From Bactericera cockerelli (lineage: Eukaryota; Arthropoda; Insecta; Hemiptera; Triozidae), in contig CM044963.1 of assembly GCA_024516035.1 (NCBI GenBank), positions 20,266,703 through 20,330,702 on the forward strand: 64,000 nucleotides of DNA. The letters run 5' to 3'. Below are positions 10,690-21,500 of this stretch, one piece after another. Both the position numbers and the translations under genes were made by a program. The notes below the pieces were generated by a model, which was given only the letters and a program-made list of their open reading frames with translations, made no database searches and was not told the DNA's origin. How positions within the stretch are numbered: position 1 is the first letter of the stretch; each line of letters opens with the position of its first letter.

Positions 10690-12285
10690 ATCTTATAATA
10701 ATTCGTACTATGTACCAATAAAATTTGCAGCTCTGAAATTTATGTTGAACTTTTTGCTGGCTGAATGTACCAACAACAAATAAATTTATTTCAGTGTCAA
10801 CCAACACTATTGGTCAGAAAAGTTAGAGTGTGCCAAAACTGAAATTAATTGTTATATTCAGTTTCACGATTCACAGCTAAGAGTTCCTGTTACACCTATA
10901 TGATTTTGGCACAAGTAATGGTTGTTTTGGTAGTCCATAGATTTATGACGCTGTGTTCTTAGTAATCATTTTACGAAAATTTAAGTTAGATTTGGAATTT
11001 GCAAATCTTCATAATCTCGAAGTTTTCTTATTTATTCAATACATGTTACTATACTATAAATATTTCGTTGATTGCATCAATGGGGGGCATGGTTCCTTCC
11101 ACACATGCCGCATTGTCCCTCTGTACAGCCATATTGTTACTAATTTCACCGTTATCAGTGTTATCACTTTGCAGTCTGCCATCTCTTTCTTTGTGTCAGG
11201 CGTTCTTCACACCTGGGCCGAGGTGTGTGAATGGATCTTAAAGACACAGGCTTTCCCACTCAGTATTTGAAACTGAAAACTCTCTCACCTTCCTCTATGA
11301 CGCTAATATCAAATTAGATCTTCAACAAAAAGTCGACTCAGTAAACCTACCTAAAAGTTTTCTCTAACTTTTATTACCAACACTGCGTTATAAAAAAAAG
11401 GAAAAAAAAAAAAAAAATGTGAAGTAGAAGAAGATTTTGTTTCAAGACAAGAATGATAGGATAGGTTGATGTCAGAATTTTAATTGTGTTAAAAATACTT
11501 TTTCCCTTGGAGTCATAGTTTGGTCCTGAAAGGTTTCATGGTTTGGTTTCGTTAGGATGGAAAGGTTTGAAAATTGTTTGAAAAGGAGAAAAAAAAGTAG
11601 CCAGCTAAAATTTTGCTCAAGACTGGAACTGAACCCACTGTATGCTCTGAAAGTGAGGGTAGTTTAAGTGGCAAATTTCTTTTACTCTCCTCTTCTTTCA
11701 CTCTCCCTCTCTCTCTAAACCTACTTGGGGTTGGTGGCGGGCATTCATGCAGTTTTGTTCTCCACTTGTTTCTGTCTAGGGGTCCTCTCTCTTCCAACCC
11801 TTCTCTCTCAAGTCTTCCTCTACTTTATCTCTCCAGCTAAGCTTGGTCCTTCCTCTTTAAACAATTCTCTCACAAATCCCACTCTACTTTATCCCTCCAC
11901 TTAAGCTTGGTCTTCCCTCTGACAAATCTTCTCTCTCAAATCCCACTCTACTTTATCTCTCCAGCTAAGCTTGGTCCTCTCTCTTCCAACCCTTCTCTGT
12001 CAAATCCCACTCTACTTTATCTCTCCACCTAAGCTATTTCCTCCTTACTTTCACCACCAGATTTCCTCCTCACTTTCAATTTTCATCTCTTCTCTCAAAC
12101 TTCCAAAAACCATTTCGATTTCAGTCTACCTTCTTGAGTTATTTTGAGTACCAATGTTGTTATAATTACTAGCAATTCGATGATTTGAGAGAGAAGCGTC
12201 GAAAGAGTCAGAAACTTGGAATCAACTCCGAAAATTTAAGAAAAGGTAAAGTTAAACCTTATCAATTTGTGTTTGTGACCACATA
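10690..12285. other. Intergenic, no gene seen
   Basis: From about 11680 to 12120 there are repeated units with 'CTCTACTTTATCTCTCCA(G/C)CTAAGCTTGGTCC'. They form a degenerate tandem repeat of about 70 bases in three to four copies. No credible coding region is present. Confidence 0.45.
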
Positions 12286-12382
12286 ATTATTAAACTCTGA
12301 GGGTTAGGTGGCAGAAGAGGCTTGCATTGACCTCGCCTGATGGTTACCTTCCACTAAAGACTGTTATTATTATTATTAAAGA
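12285..12382 (+). repeat. SINE family A, 3' part only
   Basis: 'TAAACTCTGAGGGTTAGGTGGCAGAAGAGGC...GGTTACCTTCCACTAAAGAC' matches the 3' half of the family; the tRNA-like head is missing. Confidence 0.7.
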
Positions 12383-13114
12383 AAGAAGTTATGTGTCTGC
12401 CTTTGAGACATTAAACAGGATTAGTGTCTCACTAAAGGATTATAGGTAGAGAAACGGACTAGCCAATCCTAACAAGCCAAGCTGGCTTACAGTTTCCTTA
12501 TGGTTCAATGACTTCAAAAGAAAACCCCTGGTTCTCGCGATGGTTGACTGTACACAGAAATATGTGGTTCATCACGAGTTGACTTCCCATATAAGTTATC
12601 TGGAGATTATCACTCCCCCAGCTGTGACCAAGCTGGTTATAAGAACAAGACGTTGTTATTAAGTAGACACATTAATTTAGAAATTCTGATATAGATTTTA
12701 ACCCCTTATATGGGCAATGTGTCCATATGGATACCACCAGTTTCTTTTACTCGATTGATCCAAAATTAATCCTAGCGCATTTTCTCCTCCACAGTACATT
12801 TAAAATTATTTTATTTTATTTATCTTTTACACTTTATTTAAAGTGCCAGGATGAAGCTCTTCCATCCAACAATCAAACTATCATCCTCTTTTACTTTCTC
12901 AAAAAAAAAAAAAAAAAAAAATTAAAAATTGAAATTCTCTGCCAAGATAAGGGTTGATGAAATTTTTTATAATAATTTTAATTCACTTTCATTAATGAAG
13001 AAGAAGAAAACACTCAGAATTGTTTTTCTCTCGTCATGATAATTCAGTAATTCCATCAAGCCTAAAGGTCCTTCATGTTTTGTCCTATGCCTTTTGAGTA
13101 ATTATTTTTTTTTA

Positions 13115-13200
13115 ATGAGAGAGAGAGGGGGAAGAGAGAGAGAGAGAGAGGGAAGAGAGAGAGAGGGGGGGGGTAGAAGAGAGAGATACACAGAGAGAGA

Positions 13201-13290
<90 letters not shown>

Positions 13291-13292
13291 TT
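13115..13292. repeat. (GA)n microsatellite
   Basis: Almost pure GA over about 170 bases, with some GGGG interruptions near 13170. Confidence 0.9.
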
Positions 13293-13462
13293 AATTTAAT
13301 GCTGCTGACAGAGCCACTTCTTTGTCTATTATTTTAATTTTCATCTAATGACCATTATATCAAAACTTATATCCCCTGGTCATCAATATAATATTTCCCT
13401 TTGCATGAGGGCAATTATTTTTGGATTATTCTTATTACTTTGTGTTTGTAAAAAAAAATCAA

Positions 13463-13525
13463 ACCTGGATATAAGAGAAACCTTATTCTATCCCTTGGGC
13501 TCTCTTATATCCAGATTCCACTGCA
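13463..13525. repeat. Small inverted repeat, CTGGATATAAGAGA family
   Basis: CTGGATATAAGAGA at the left faces TCTCTTATATCCAG at the right, about 30 bases apart. Similar ends occur at about 14948 and in the tandem element at 59084-59412, so it is probably a tiny MITE remnant. Confidence 0.6.
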
Positions 13526-14069
13526 TACCTATATGTATAGTGTATACCTATATTTTACTGTATGATAAATATTTTAACACATAATAATAACAAGTTCCTT
13601 TAATGTTAAATTTAATGTTTATGTGACATGCATACATATAATTTTATAAAAGTATCGTACCGTTAAAAAATATACCCGTATACAGGGCATTCTCATTATT
13701 ATAATTAAGAGATGATGAAAGCAAATATTAGGGTGGACCAGATCAGGACGGACCTTCTTTTTATGTAATAGTGGGACCACTAATCCCAGATAAACATCAT
13801 TATCCGACACACTCGCGGCGTGCTCAATATTAAGTAGGCTAATGGTTTCTCAAAACACAAAGCCCTTAAAACCTTTTGATATTCAAAGATAATATGAGCA
13901 TATTTCTGGAAAAGAGCCCTCTAAATCTTTTGAAATACATTTAAAATAAAGCACTTAACCCATCGTGATATGACCATGCAGTTGAAACAGGCCCGTAGGT
14001 TGGTAGGGGGATAGAAAGGGTATTTGTGTGTTCAGAGGGTGGGGTGCATGTTCTGCAGGGAAGGGCCAG

Positions 14070-14670
14070 TAGCCAGGGGGGGGGGGAGTTTGGGGACAAA
14101 ACCCCCCCGAAATTTTCAAGAAACCCCAGCAAAGATGGAATATACGTTAGGCGAGATTTCTGAACTCCCCTCAAAACCCCCCCCCCCCCGGAAATCCCCT
14201 CAACCCCCCCCCTGAAATGTAGGTCTAGCTATACGCCACTGGGAAGGGTGTCTTGGGAGGGGTTCCTTCTTCTGTAGGGGAGATCAACATGAACCATGTT
14301 GATTGTTGTGTATACGAGTAAGTGTAAGTGTATCAACAGAACTCATTTCTAGCATTGGCTAACTTATCAGTCTTTCCCGGTAGCTGAGTGGTCGGGGCGT
14401 CCGTATGTCTGGTAATCCAGTGGTCGCGGGTTCGAAATCTAGCCGGGACATGATAAGTTATGCTCCCTCATGAGATTTTTATAATCCAACTTATACAATA
14501 TCAAGTAGTTGTACTTAGCGAAGCTTCCTTTGAGCGCACGAATAGCTCAGTGGTTTCGGAAGGACGGAAGAGACTAAGTACCTATTCCAGCGTATTTATT
14601 TTGCAGGGGTTTCTTGAAAATTTCGGGGAGGGGGGTTTGTCCCCAAACCCCCCCCCTTCCTACACTACTT
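14070..14670. repeat. G/C homopolymer-rich dispersed repeat and tRNA-like SINE C
   Basis: About 14075-14225 and 14600-14665 share 'AAACCCC', 'GAAATTTTCAAGAAACCCC' and long G or C runs in opposite orientation. Between them, 14373-14460 is a tRNA-like head (CCCGGTAGCTGAGTGGTCGG ... GCGGGTTCGAAATC ... CCGGGACATGATAAG). A reverse copy of this SINE head is at about 34140-34255. It lacks a full tRNA fold and is repeated, so I call it a SINE. Confidence 0.6.
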
Positions 14671-14939
14671 GTTCTATTGACAAATCTAATTCACACCCTC
14701 ATTAGCTATCCGCCGTTAAGAAAAAGTATTTTTATTTACAAATCTAAATTCAGGCCCCGTCCACAATCAAACAAAATAATTTCATTTCCGAATCAGATGG
14801 AGTGTGACCGGAGCCTGTCCAGTTCAATATTTCTCGCCACACATCATTGAACCCGCGGTCATCGGCTTGCTTTGATGTAATTTAATCAAAAGAAAGTTAT
14901 CGCCATTTGAAACGCAATATTTAGTCACAACAAATTAGT

Positions 14940-15837
14940 AATACAGACGAAGCTGGATATAAGAGAACTCAAATTTTACTTCCGAGACATTTCTATTATT
15001 AGAAATATTGTGTTCGTTTGTTCCGAATTCCATTTTTTTTTTTTTTTTTTTTTTTTCTAGACGTTTCATAACCTACTGAGCAGCTTTGGTTTTGTGTTTG
15101 TCCGTCGGTCTGTGTGTCTGTCGGTTTGTTAAAAATATTCCTTGTCACACGCAAATCTCGGAAAATACTTAACGAATTTCCTTAAAATTTTGTACACATA
15201 TGTATAGAACATAGAAGTCGTTCTGTAGTTTCAACTTTGCACGAGCGGTTCTGGGTGAAAGAGACCATGTGCCTGACCACTAACTTTTTACTTAAACGCT
15301 TATATCTCGTGAACAATACATCCGATTTTCATGAAAATTTGTATATATTGTATATTATGCGTTTTAGCGTTTTACAAATTGCATTTATATTCTTTTTTTA
15401 TTTCCCTAATTTTAGAAATTTCTCGGAAGTACAAAATAAAAAAAATCTCAACCTTTAGGAAGAAGTTGACCAATGCTCACCCCAAGTGAGCTTGTGAAAA
15501 CGCGTAAGAAAATAAATAATTGAATTACCCTTTCTACAAAATATATTAGAATCAAGTCATAGTTTATGGAGCGATGACCAATATGACCATGTCTTTCGAC
15601 AAACGGATATTGATGAAACTTTCCAGATGAATAATTTCAATCTCTGCAGAGATCATGTGGATAAGAGGGGTGTCGGTGACTTTCATGTGAAAGTTGTGAA
15701 CTAAACTTTATGTAACATGAGTAATCTGTGTATTCACTTGATAAAGCTTTTAAGTTAAGCAATGACTTGCATCGTTCGACGAGAATTCATTTGTGCCCAA
15801 AAAAATTAACTGAAAATCTTTTTTTCGATACTTGAAT

Positions 15838-15885
<48 letters not shown>

Positions 15886-16600
15886 GGGTTCAACCCACAA
15901 ATTTACAGATTAACGTGTATGGGTTGAATACACGTTAATGTATTAAAGCTAGAAAAAAATGTGTTTTCGTAGAAATATTCTAGTCTTAGTTCTTTGAATA
16001 CTTTGAATGAAAAAAGCTAAGAATACCTCCAGACATGTTTAATTGCTTACACCTCAACCCGTTCAACAAAAATACACCGTAACTGTAAAGTCAGTGATAT
16101 GTATATTCCAAGCACTACTTGTAACCCCTTCAATAGACACGTAGCCCCTTCAGTGGATGGATAATTATGCAACCACTCACTGTGGTCCCCTGAAGGTGCA
16201 CTAGAGACGGTTCACAAGTGGTGGAGGAAAAGGATGAGGCGAGGAGATGGAACAGCCGGAAAATGGAGAAGTCCGGAAAATGGAAAAATCAACAGAAAAC
16301 CTCGAAATGTTGGCACTCGATTTGGTGTTTCGCAATTATACTATAAATAATCATTTTCGATTGTGGAACATATAACTTGAATTTAACAACAATCGATTTA
16401 AAATCGGACAAACTTTACCAAAGTTCGCCTTACGCTAAGCAAAAATGGTTCAGCTAACTATTGCTGTGTGTGTGTGTGTGTGTGTATGTGTGTGAGAGAG
16501 AGAGAGAGAGAGGTTTTTGTGTCTGATCACGATATATAATGACGTAAAAAACAATTGTCTCATTGCATACTCTTGATATACGAGGAGTGGACACGCATGG
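14940..16600. other. Intergenic with poly-T runs, no gene seen
   Basis: A T run at 15029-15056 precedes a 'GTTTGTCCGTCGGTCTGTGTG' stretch of mobile-element character. A 40-base T run (about 15841-15881) followed by AAACGGGTTCAA looks like the poly(A) end of a minus-strand LINE (compare AAACCCGTTCAAAA at about 3790). (TG)n/(GA)n covers 16466-16512. No coding region is recognised. Confidence 0.5.
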
Positions 16601-16672
16601 TGTGTTAGGAGTGTGGTGTTATATTTTGCTTCATCAGTCTCATTTCAGTGGCAATTGTTTCAACCAGAAATC

Positions 16673-17437
16673 ATGACGAAGATTTCGATGGTGTTTCTAA
16701 CTTTAATGGCTGTCTTCATCATGTTAGGTGAGGTTTTTTTCTTTTCTTTCTTAACGTCTCTCCAAAAAAGTTTTCTGCAAAAAAACAGCAATGTCAAAAG
16801 AGTGTAACTTTTCATCATGAGGAAGTTTTTTTATTTTTTACTTTCCTTATTTTTAAAAATTCATGTAGCCAGCGCAGTGTCGTGTCGATGGCACATTTAA
16901 TACACCAGTTCAAATTCAAACTCTCGTGATGCTGTATATTCCCCGTCCCACTTAGACTGGGTGAGGTTAATTTAATTGCCTAGTTTGTGAGTTTCCAGCG
17001 AATGGAGAGTAACACCCCCGTCGTTATATGAAGACCATGTTAAGAGTGATGTAAAATCTAAAGCAAAAAAAAAAAAAAAAAAAACTAAACTCAAAGCCAT
17101 TTTTAACATTTACTTATTTGGGTATTCCACAGTTAATAGCCTTCGGAGTAAGGTGTTCATGAGCAATAAAGAAAGCCCTATCAGTCTACACAAGAGCACA
17201 GGTGGCAGCCACATAGCTATCAGCCATGGCAGCGACACTGCTGTGGAATCCAATTCCAGTATTGTTCCACCAGACCAGAATGGCAATATTGCTGCACCGC
17301 CAAGTGACGCTTATATCAGTGATGTTGTACGGAGTGGTCCTGGAGATCACGTATGGAGAGGTCTGGGAGAGGGAGGTCCCTTACGGATTCGTCATCTGAG
17401 ATTTCCCCTACTGATAAAGACAGCACGCCTCCAGTGA
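16673..17437 (+). CDS. Small predicted secreted protein, two exons, unknown function
   Basis: Exon 1 (16673-16727) encodes MTKISMVFLTLMAVFIML, a good signal peptide, and stops at a GTGAGG donor in phase 1. Exon 2 (17133-17437) follows a TATTCCACAG acceptor in the matching phase. Joined, they give 119 residues. After the signal peptide the protein is rich in Ser, Asn, Gly, His and Pro, with no recognised domain. The last 25 or so residues look unlike the rest. A one-base shift near 17360 would instead give a Ser/Thr/Pro/Lys-rich end stopping at 17476-17478, so there may be an indel or a different splice. A TATAT box candidate lies at about 16532. The intron holds a 5S-type SINE. I do not recognise the family. 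Two exons agreeing in phase is the main support. Confidence 0.5.
16865..17085 (+). repeat. 5S rRNA-derived SINE copy with A tail, in intron
   Basis: It shows the family order: 'AGCGCAGTGTCGTGTCGATGGC', 'GACTGGGTGAGGTTAAT', 'GTTTCCAGCGAATGGAGAGTAACACC', then a run of about 20 A at 17066-17085. The 5S-like core seen at 60832-61040 is degraded here. Confidence 0.65.
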
Positions 17438-17564
17438 AAACAGGCCTGCATGAGAAACACAGGACTTTCCCCAGTTGAGAAGCAGCATTCATCCCCTGAT
17501 CGGTAGATATTATATTATTTCAAAAGAAAAGTTATCATATTTGCGTTAATCACTGTTATAGAGT

Positions 17565-17715
17565 AAGGTGGAAGAGATTGCCATAGGCAATAACCCCGCC
17601 CTTTAATTAATTAGGACATTATTATATTCTTCCTTCCTTTTTATTGTATATTGTTTCCATTTTTTAATTGTTATAATAATTATTTTGTACTGTTTATATC
17701 CAATAGAGTGTTTAA
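17565..17715 (+). repeat. R1 repeat copy
   Basis: The core 'GGTGGAAGAGATTGCCATAGGCAATAACCCCGCCCTTTA' is followed by the AT-rich tail. Confidence 0.75.
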
Positions 17716-17990
17716 TACTAATAATAACTTTCGTGACATCAAAACTACTCAAACTCACTTTACAAAATATACGCTGAAACCAGGACTTGAACCACCGACC
17801 TCCAGGTAACGAGTCCGCCGCCTTATCGATCAAGCTACTGAGGTTGCTTGGATATTATTTATATAAATAACCGACCTCAGTAGCTTGATCGATAATGTGG
17901 ACTTCTAAGCTGGAGGCCGGTGGTTCAAGTCGCAAGTTCAGCAGCAGTATTATGAAACTTTCACCTTGACAACAATAATATTATAGAGGT
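17716..17990. repeat. Head-to-head pair of SINE family B copies
   Basis: 17716-17855 is a minus-strand copy and 17868-17990 a plus-strand copy, with their tRNA-like heads facing each other 15-20 bases apart. Each contains CCTCAGTAGCTTGATCGATAA and GGTGGTTCAAGTC-type boxes. The pair forms a long imperfect inverted repeat. Confidence 0.75.
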
Positions 17991-18023
17991 CATATCTAAA
18001 CTGAGCTTTGGAGATGTATATGT

Positions 18024-18068
18024 TACAAGCGGGCTGTCGCCCGCTTTGCGGGCCGAGGCATGGACACA
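18024..18068 (-). mobile_element. Helitron 3' end fragment
   Basis: The minus strand reads GGCCCGCAAAGCGGGCGACAGCCCGCTTG. This is the same terminal hairpin as the element at 5864-6098, but ending CTTG in place of CTAG. Only the end is recognisable. Confidence 0.65.
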
Positions 18069-18597
18069 AATATTATTATTAATTTTTAAACTTATCAAAC
18101 TGGTACCTAAAAATACATGATTAGTAGTTCACAACTTTAGAGGGACTTTTCATATATTCAATTTCTGATGGACAAAGAGTGATACAATACTACCCTTTTA
18201 GTTGCTAGGTCAACACAAGCGCACCTGAAGGTATCCCTAACAAACAACTATTACCTACCAATTTTTTCATACAATTTTTTTTGTCGAAATTGACTTTGGC
18301 TTTACAAAATTTCCAAGTTATCAATTCAATTTTCCATTCAATAGTGAATTTGTATTAATTTAAGAAAATTGTTACAATGGGTTGACCAGAAGTTATCATC
18401 GGACGCTAGTTGACAGACTGTCACCGTATTGAGACTCCTTGTCTAGAGCCGACAGTCTCAATAAAGCAGCACGGGCAACGGGCATCTTGAACGAAAATCT
18501 CGTAAATAGGAAGAAAAAGTGCTACAAATTCCGCCAAGCAAGAATTTTGAATTTTCGCGCCACAAGTACTAGTGGCGCGCTCTGGTGGTGTGACGTC

Positions 18598-21500
18598 TCA
18601 GCGGCTCAGGGCACTGGTGTCCAGGGTGGGCACGAAGGAGTACGCCTCCACCCCCGCCACTAGAGTGAAGAGGAGAATGTCCGCGAGCCGCAACAGCTCA
18701 CACCACGTGTGGAAAGCCGTCTCCAGATTGTCTGGACTCTCCTCCGAGGTCCCCTGGAAGAAAGAGAGAGAGAAAGATTTGATTTGATTTGATTTGATTT
18801 TATTCTTTATTTAATACAATTTTAGATTACATAATTTGACACCTCCTAAGATAATTTTGACACCTCCTAAGATAATTCTACCTTGTTGTATAGTAACCAG
18901 AGAATAGTAACCAGCCTCCGTGGCGAAACGGTTGTGACTACAGCCCGTGGTCCAGAGATCCTGAGTTCGATCCCGGGTTAGGCAATTTTTTTAAACATTT
19001 TTTTTTGTTCCCTCAGAAGTAATGTTGTTGGTGTAGTGGCGTAAGTTACACCGAATAATTTTTTTTGGCCTCTAACCCTGTGAGTAGATAATTGTTTCAG
19101 TGTAATTTTATTTCTCTGAGTTTGAAGTATTAAACACGTGAGCTCGGTTTGAAGTGATTAATATTTGCGGATCCACCCAGGTTGGGTGAGGTTAATGTGA
19201 GGAACGTACACGATTGGAGTAAATCCCAGTCCCGATTAAGCCAATTCACACACACACACATGATGCTAAAACCAAGAATCAATGGTCATGACAGAAGCCT
19301 AGACAATGACTAGACATTGGATCTGGACGTAGGAGACGTCCATTTAATCCTCTCACCAGGGTAATAAAGGGTTGGGTGGAAGAGATTGACTAAGGCAATA
19401 ACCCCGCCCTTTAGTTAGGACATATATTATGTATATATATATATATTTTTTTTTCTTCTATTATATTCTATTTAATTTGTAATTATTTATGTTGTATATA
19501 ATATGTCCTATTACTAAAGTGTAAATAAATAAATTTATAAAAATAAATAAATAAAAGGTTTCTGTGCCCATCTTTTGTACAAGGAATTGTTATTATAATA
19601 GGTACATTGAAAGAGAGGGATAGAAACGACGAAAAAATAGGTTTTTAAAATGAAATTCACGAAAGTAATGTTTCACTGATGTTCAAATAACAAGGACTTA
19701 ATGCTTTTCACGGAACACTCTTTGAAACGTAAAAGCCAGGTATAGTCAAAGTACTCATTATTGGTTGATGTGCCTATTCATAAACTAAAAAATTGGTTAT
19801 AAGCTATAATGTTTAAAAACACTAAAGAGATTTACCTGCTAAGTATTGCATGTTTAGAATAATCAATTCCTATGAACGCCGTGCAATTACGAGTAGTTAT
19901 GCAATGTGTCAAGCATTAATAGCTTTTTACCATCACCTAATTTGTCAGTCATAATTACCTATGTACACAGCTCTTTGTTCTCACCTGTTTTTCCAACTCG
20001 AAATACGCCTCCACCTCGGTTAGTTTCCTGCAGAACTCCATCTTGTGTAGCCGGGCATAGAGGTGGTTCAGGCAGGCGGGGAGGAAGGCTTTCTTCCGCC
20101 ACAGGAGGCAGGAGAAGAAGTTGTGCACCAGCATGATGAGAGAGAGGATGAGGAGGTTGCGATACAAGTCCACTGTGAAGGTAGATTTTGAACGGTAATT
20201 ATTATTAAACAAGTTGGATCAAGTTTTATTTACAAAATAATGACATAGAATATATACATGCATAGATATTAAAATTAAGAAAACAAAACTTGATCAAGGG
20301 CGGTGCTAATGCCAACGGCATTCTCTTCCGATTGATAGGGAACTTCACCATGCCTCAGGAATAAAGTAGGGTTAGGGATAATACATAGAAGGCAATGCCT
20401 TAGGTTTAAGGTAATTTCGTAATACCACGTCGCTCAATATGAGCGACAGCGAAAAATAAAGTCAACTAAAATACAAAAACAGAGGTAACAAAGTGTCTCT
20501 CAATATGAGCGACGTGGCCCCCGATGAAAAATAAACTTGGTGGGGCCACGTAGCACATATTAAGAGACAATCCTTTGTATCGTGGCCTCAGGGGAAAATC
20601 ACGATTTTGGGCTTGGCGTACAAAGTGTTAATGTTGAAAATTAAAAACCCCTCAATTTGTACGGTACTTAGAATGTTATACTGGGCCGAATCGTGTTGTT
20701 TAGTTTTTTGTCAAGATAACGTTTTGGTACGAAGAAAATTGTTCGGTGACTTTTTTTTTACCTGAAATCGAAAACCTTTTTCATAAACCTTTTTGGGCCG
20801 AATCGTAATGTGCCCGATTAATAAAAGGAATTTTGTGAAGTGATTTTAGAAGAAGACCTAATCAAACAAAGGTGTTTGTTAGTTTGTGATTGAAGCTATT
20901 GATATATGTAACAATTTTTATGTTAAGAAGGGCGCATTACGATTCGGCCCAAAAAGGTTTATGAAAAAGGTTTTCGATTTCAGGTAAAAAAAGTCACCGA
21001 ACGATTCGTCCCAAAACGTTATCTTGACCAAAAAATAAACAACACGATTCGGCCCAGTGCAACATTCTAAGTACCGTACATATTGAGGGATTTTTTATTA
21101 TTCAACATTAAATTACGAAATTACCTTCTATGTACTCGTATATCAGGCTTTGGCCTTCTATGTATTATCTCTAACCCTACTATATTCTTGAGGCATGGCC
21201 TTCTATGTATTTTACCTAACCCTACTATATTCTTGAGGCATGGCCTTCAAAGTATTTTACCTAACCCTACTATATTCTTGAGGCATGGCCTTCAATGTAT
21301 TTTACCTAACCCTACTATATTCTTGAGGCATGGCCTTCAATATATATATTACCTAACCCAAGAATATTCTTGAGGCATGGCCTTCTATGTATTTTACCTA
21401 ACCCTACTATATTCTTGAGGCATGGCCTTCTATGTATTTTACCTAACCCTAGTATATCCTTGAGGCATGGCCTTCTAAGTATTTTACCTAACCCTACTAT

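Noticed and set aside
13094..13294. Open frame of Arg/Glu repeats.
   Set aside because: Translation of a (GA)n microsatellite.
18549..18597. Open reading downstream of the channel stop codon on the minus strand.
   Set aside because: TM4 is complete and followed by TGA in all consistent phases; the rest is 3' UTR.
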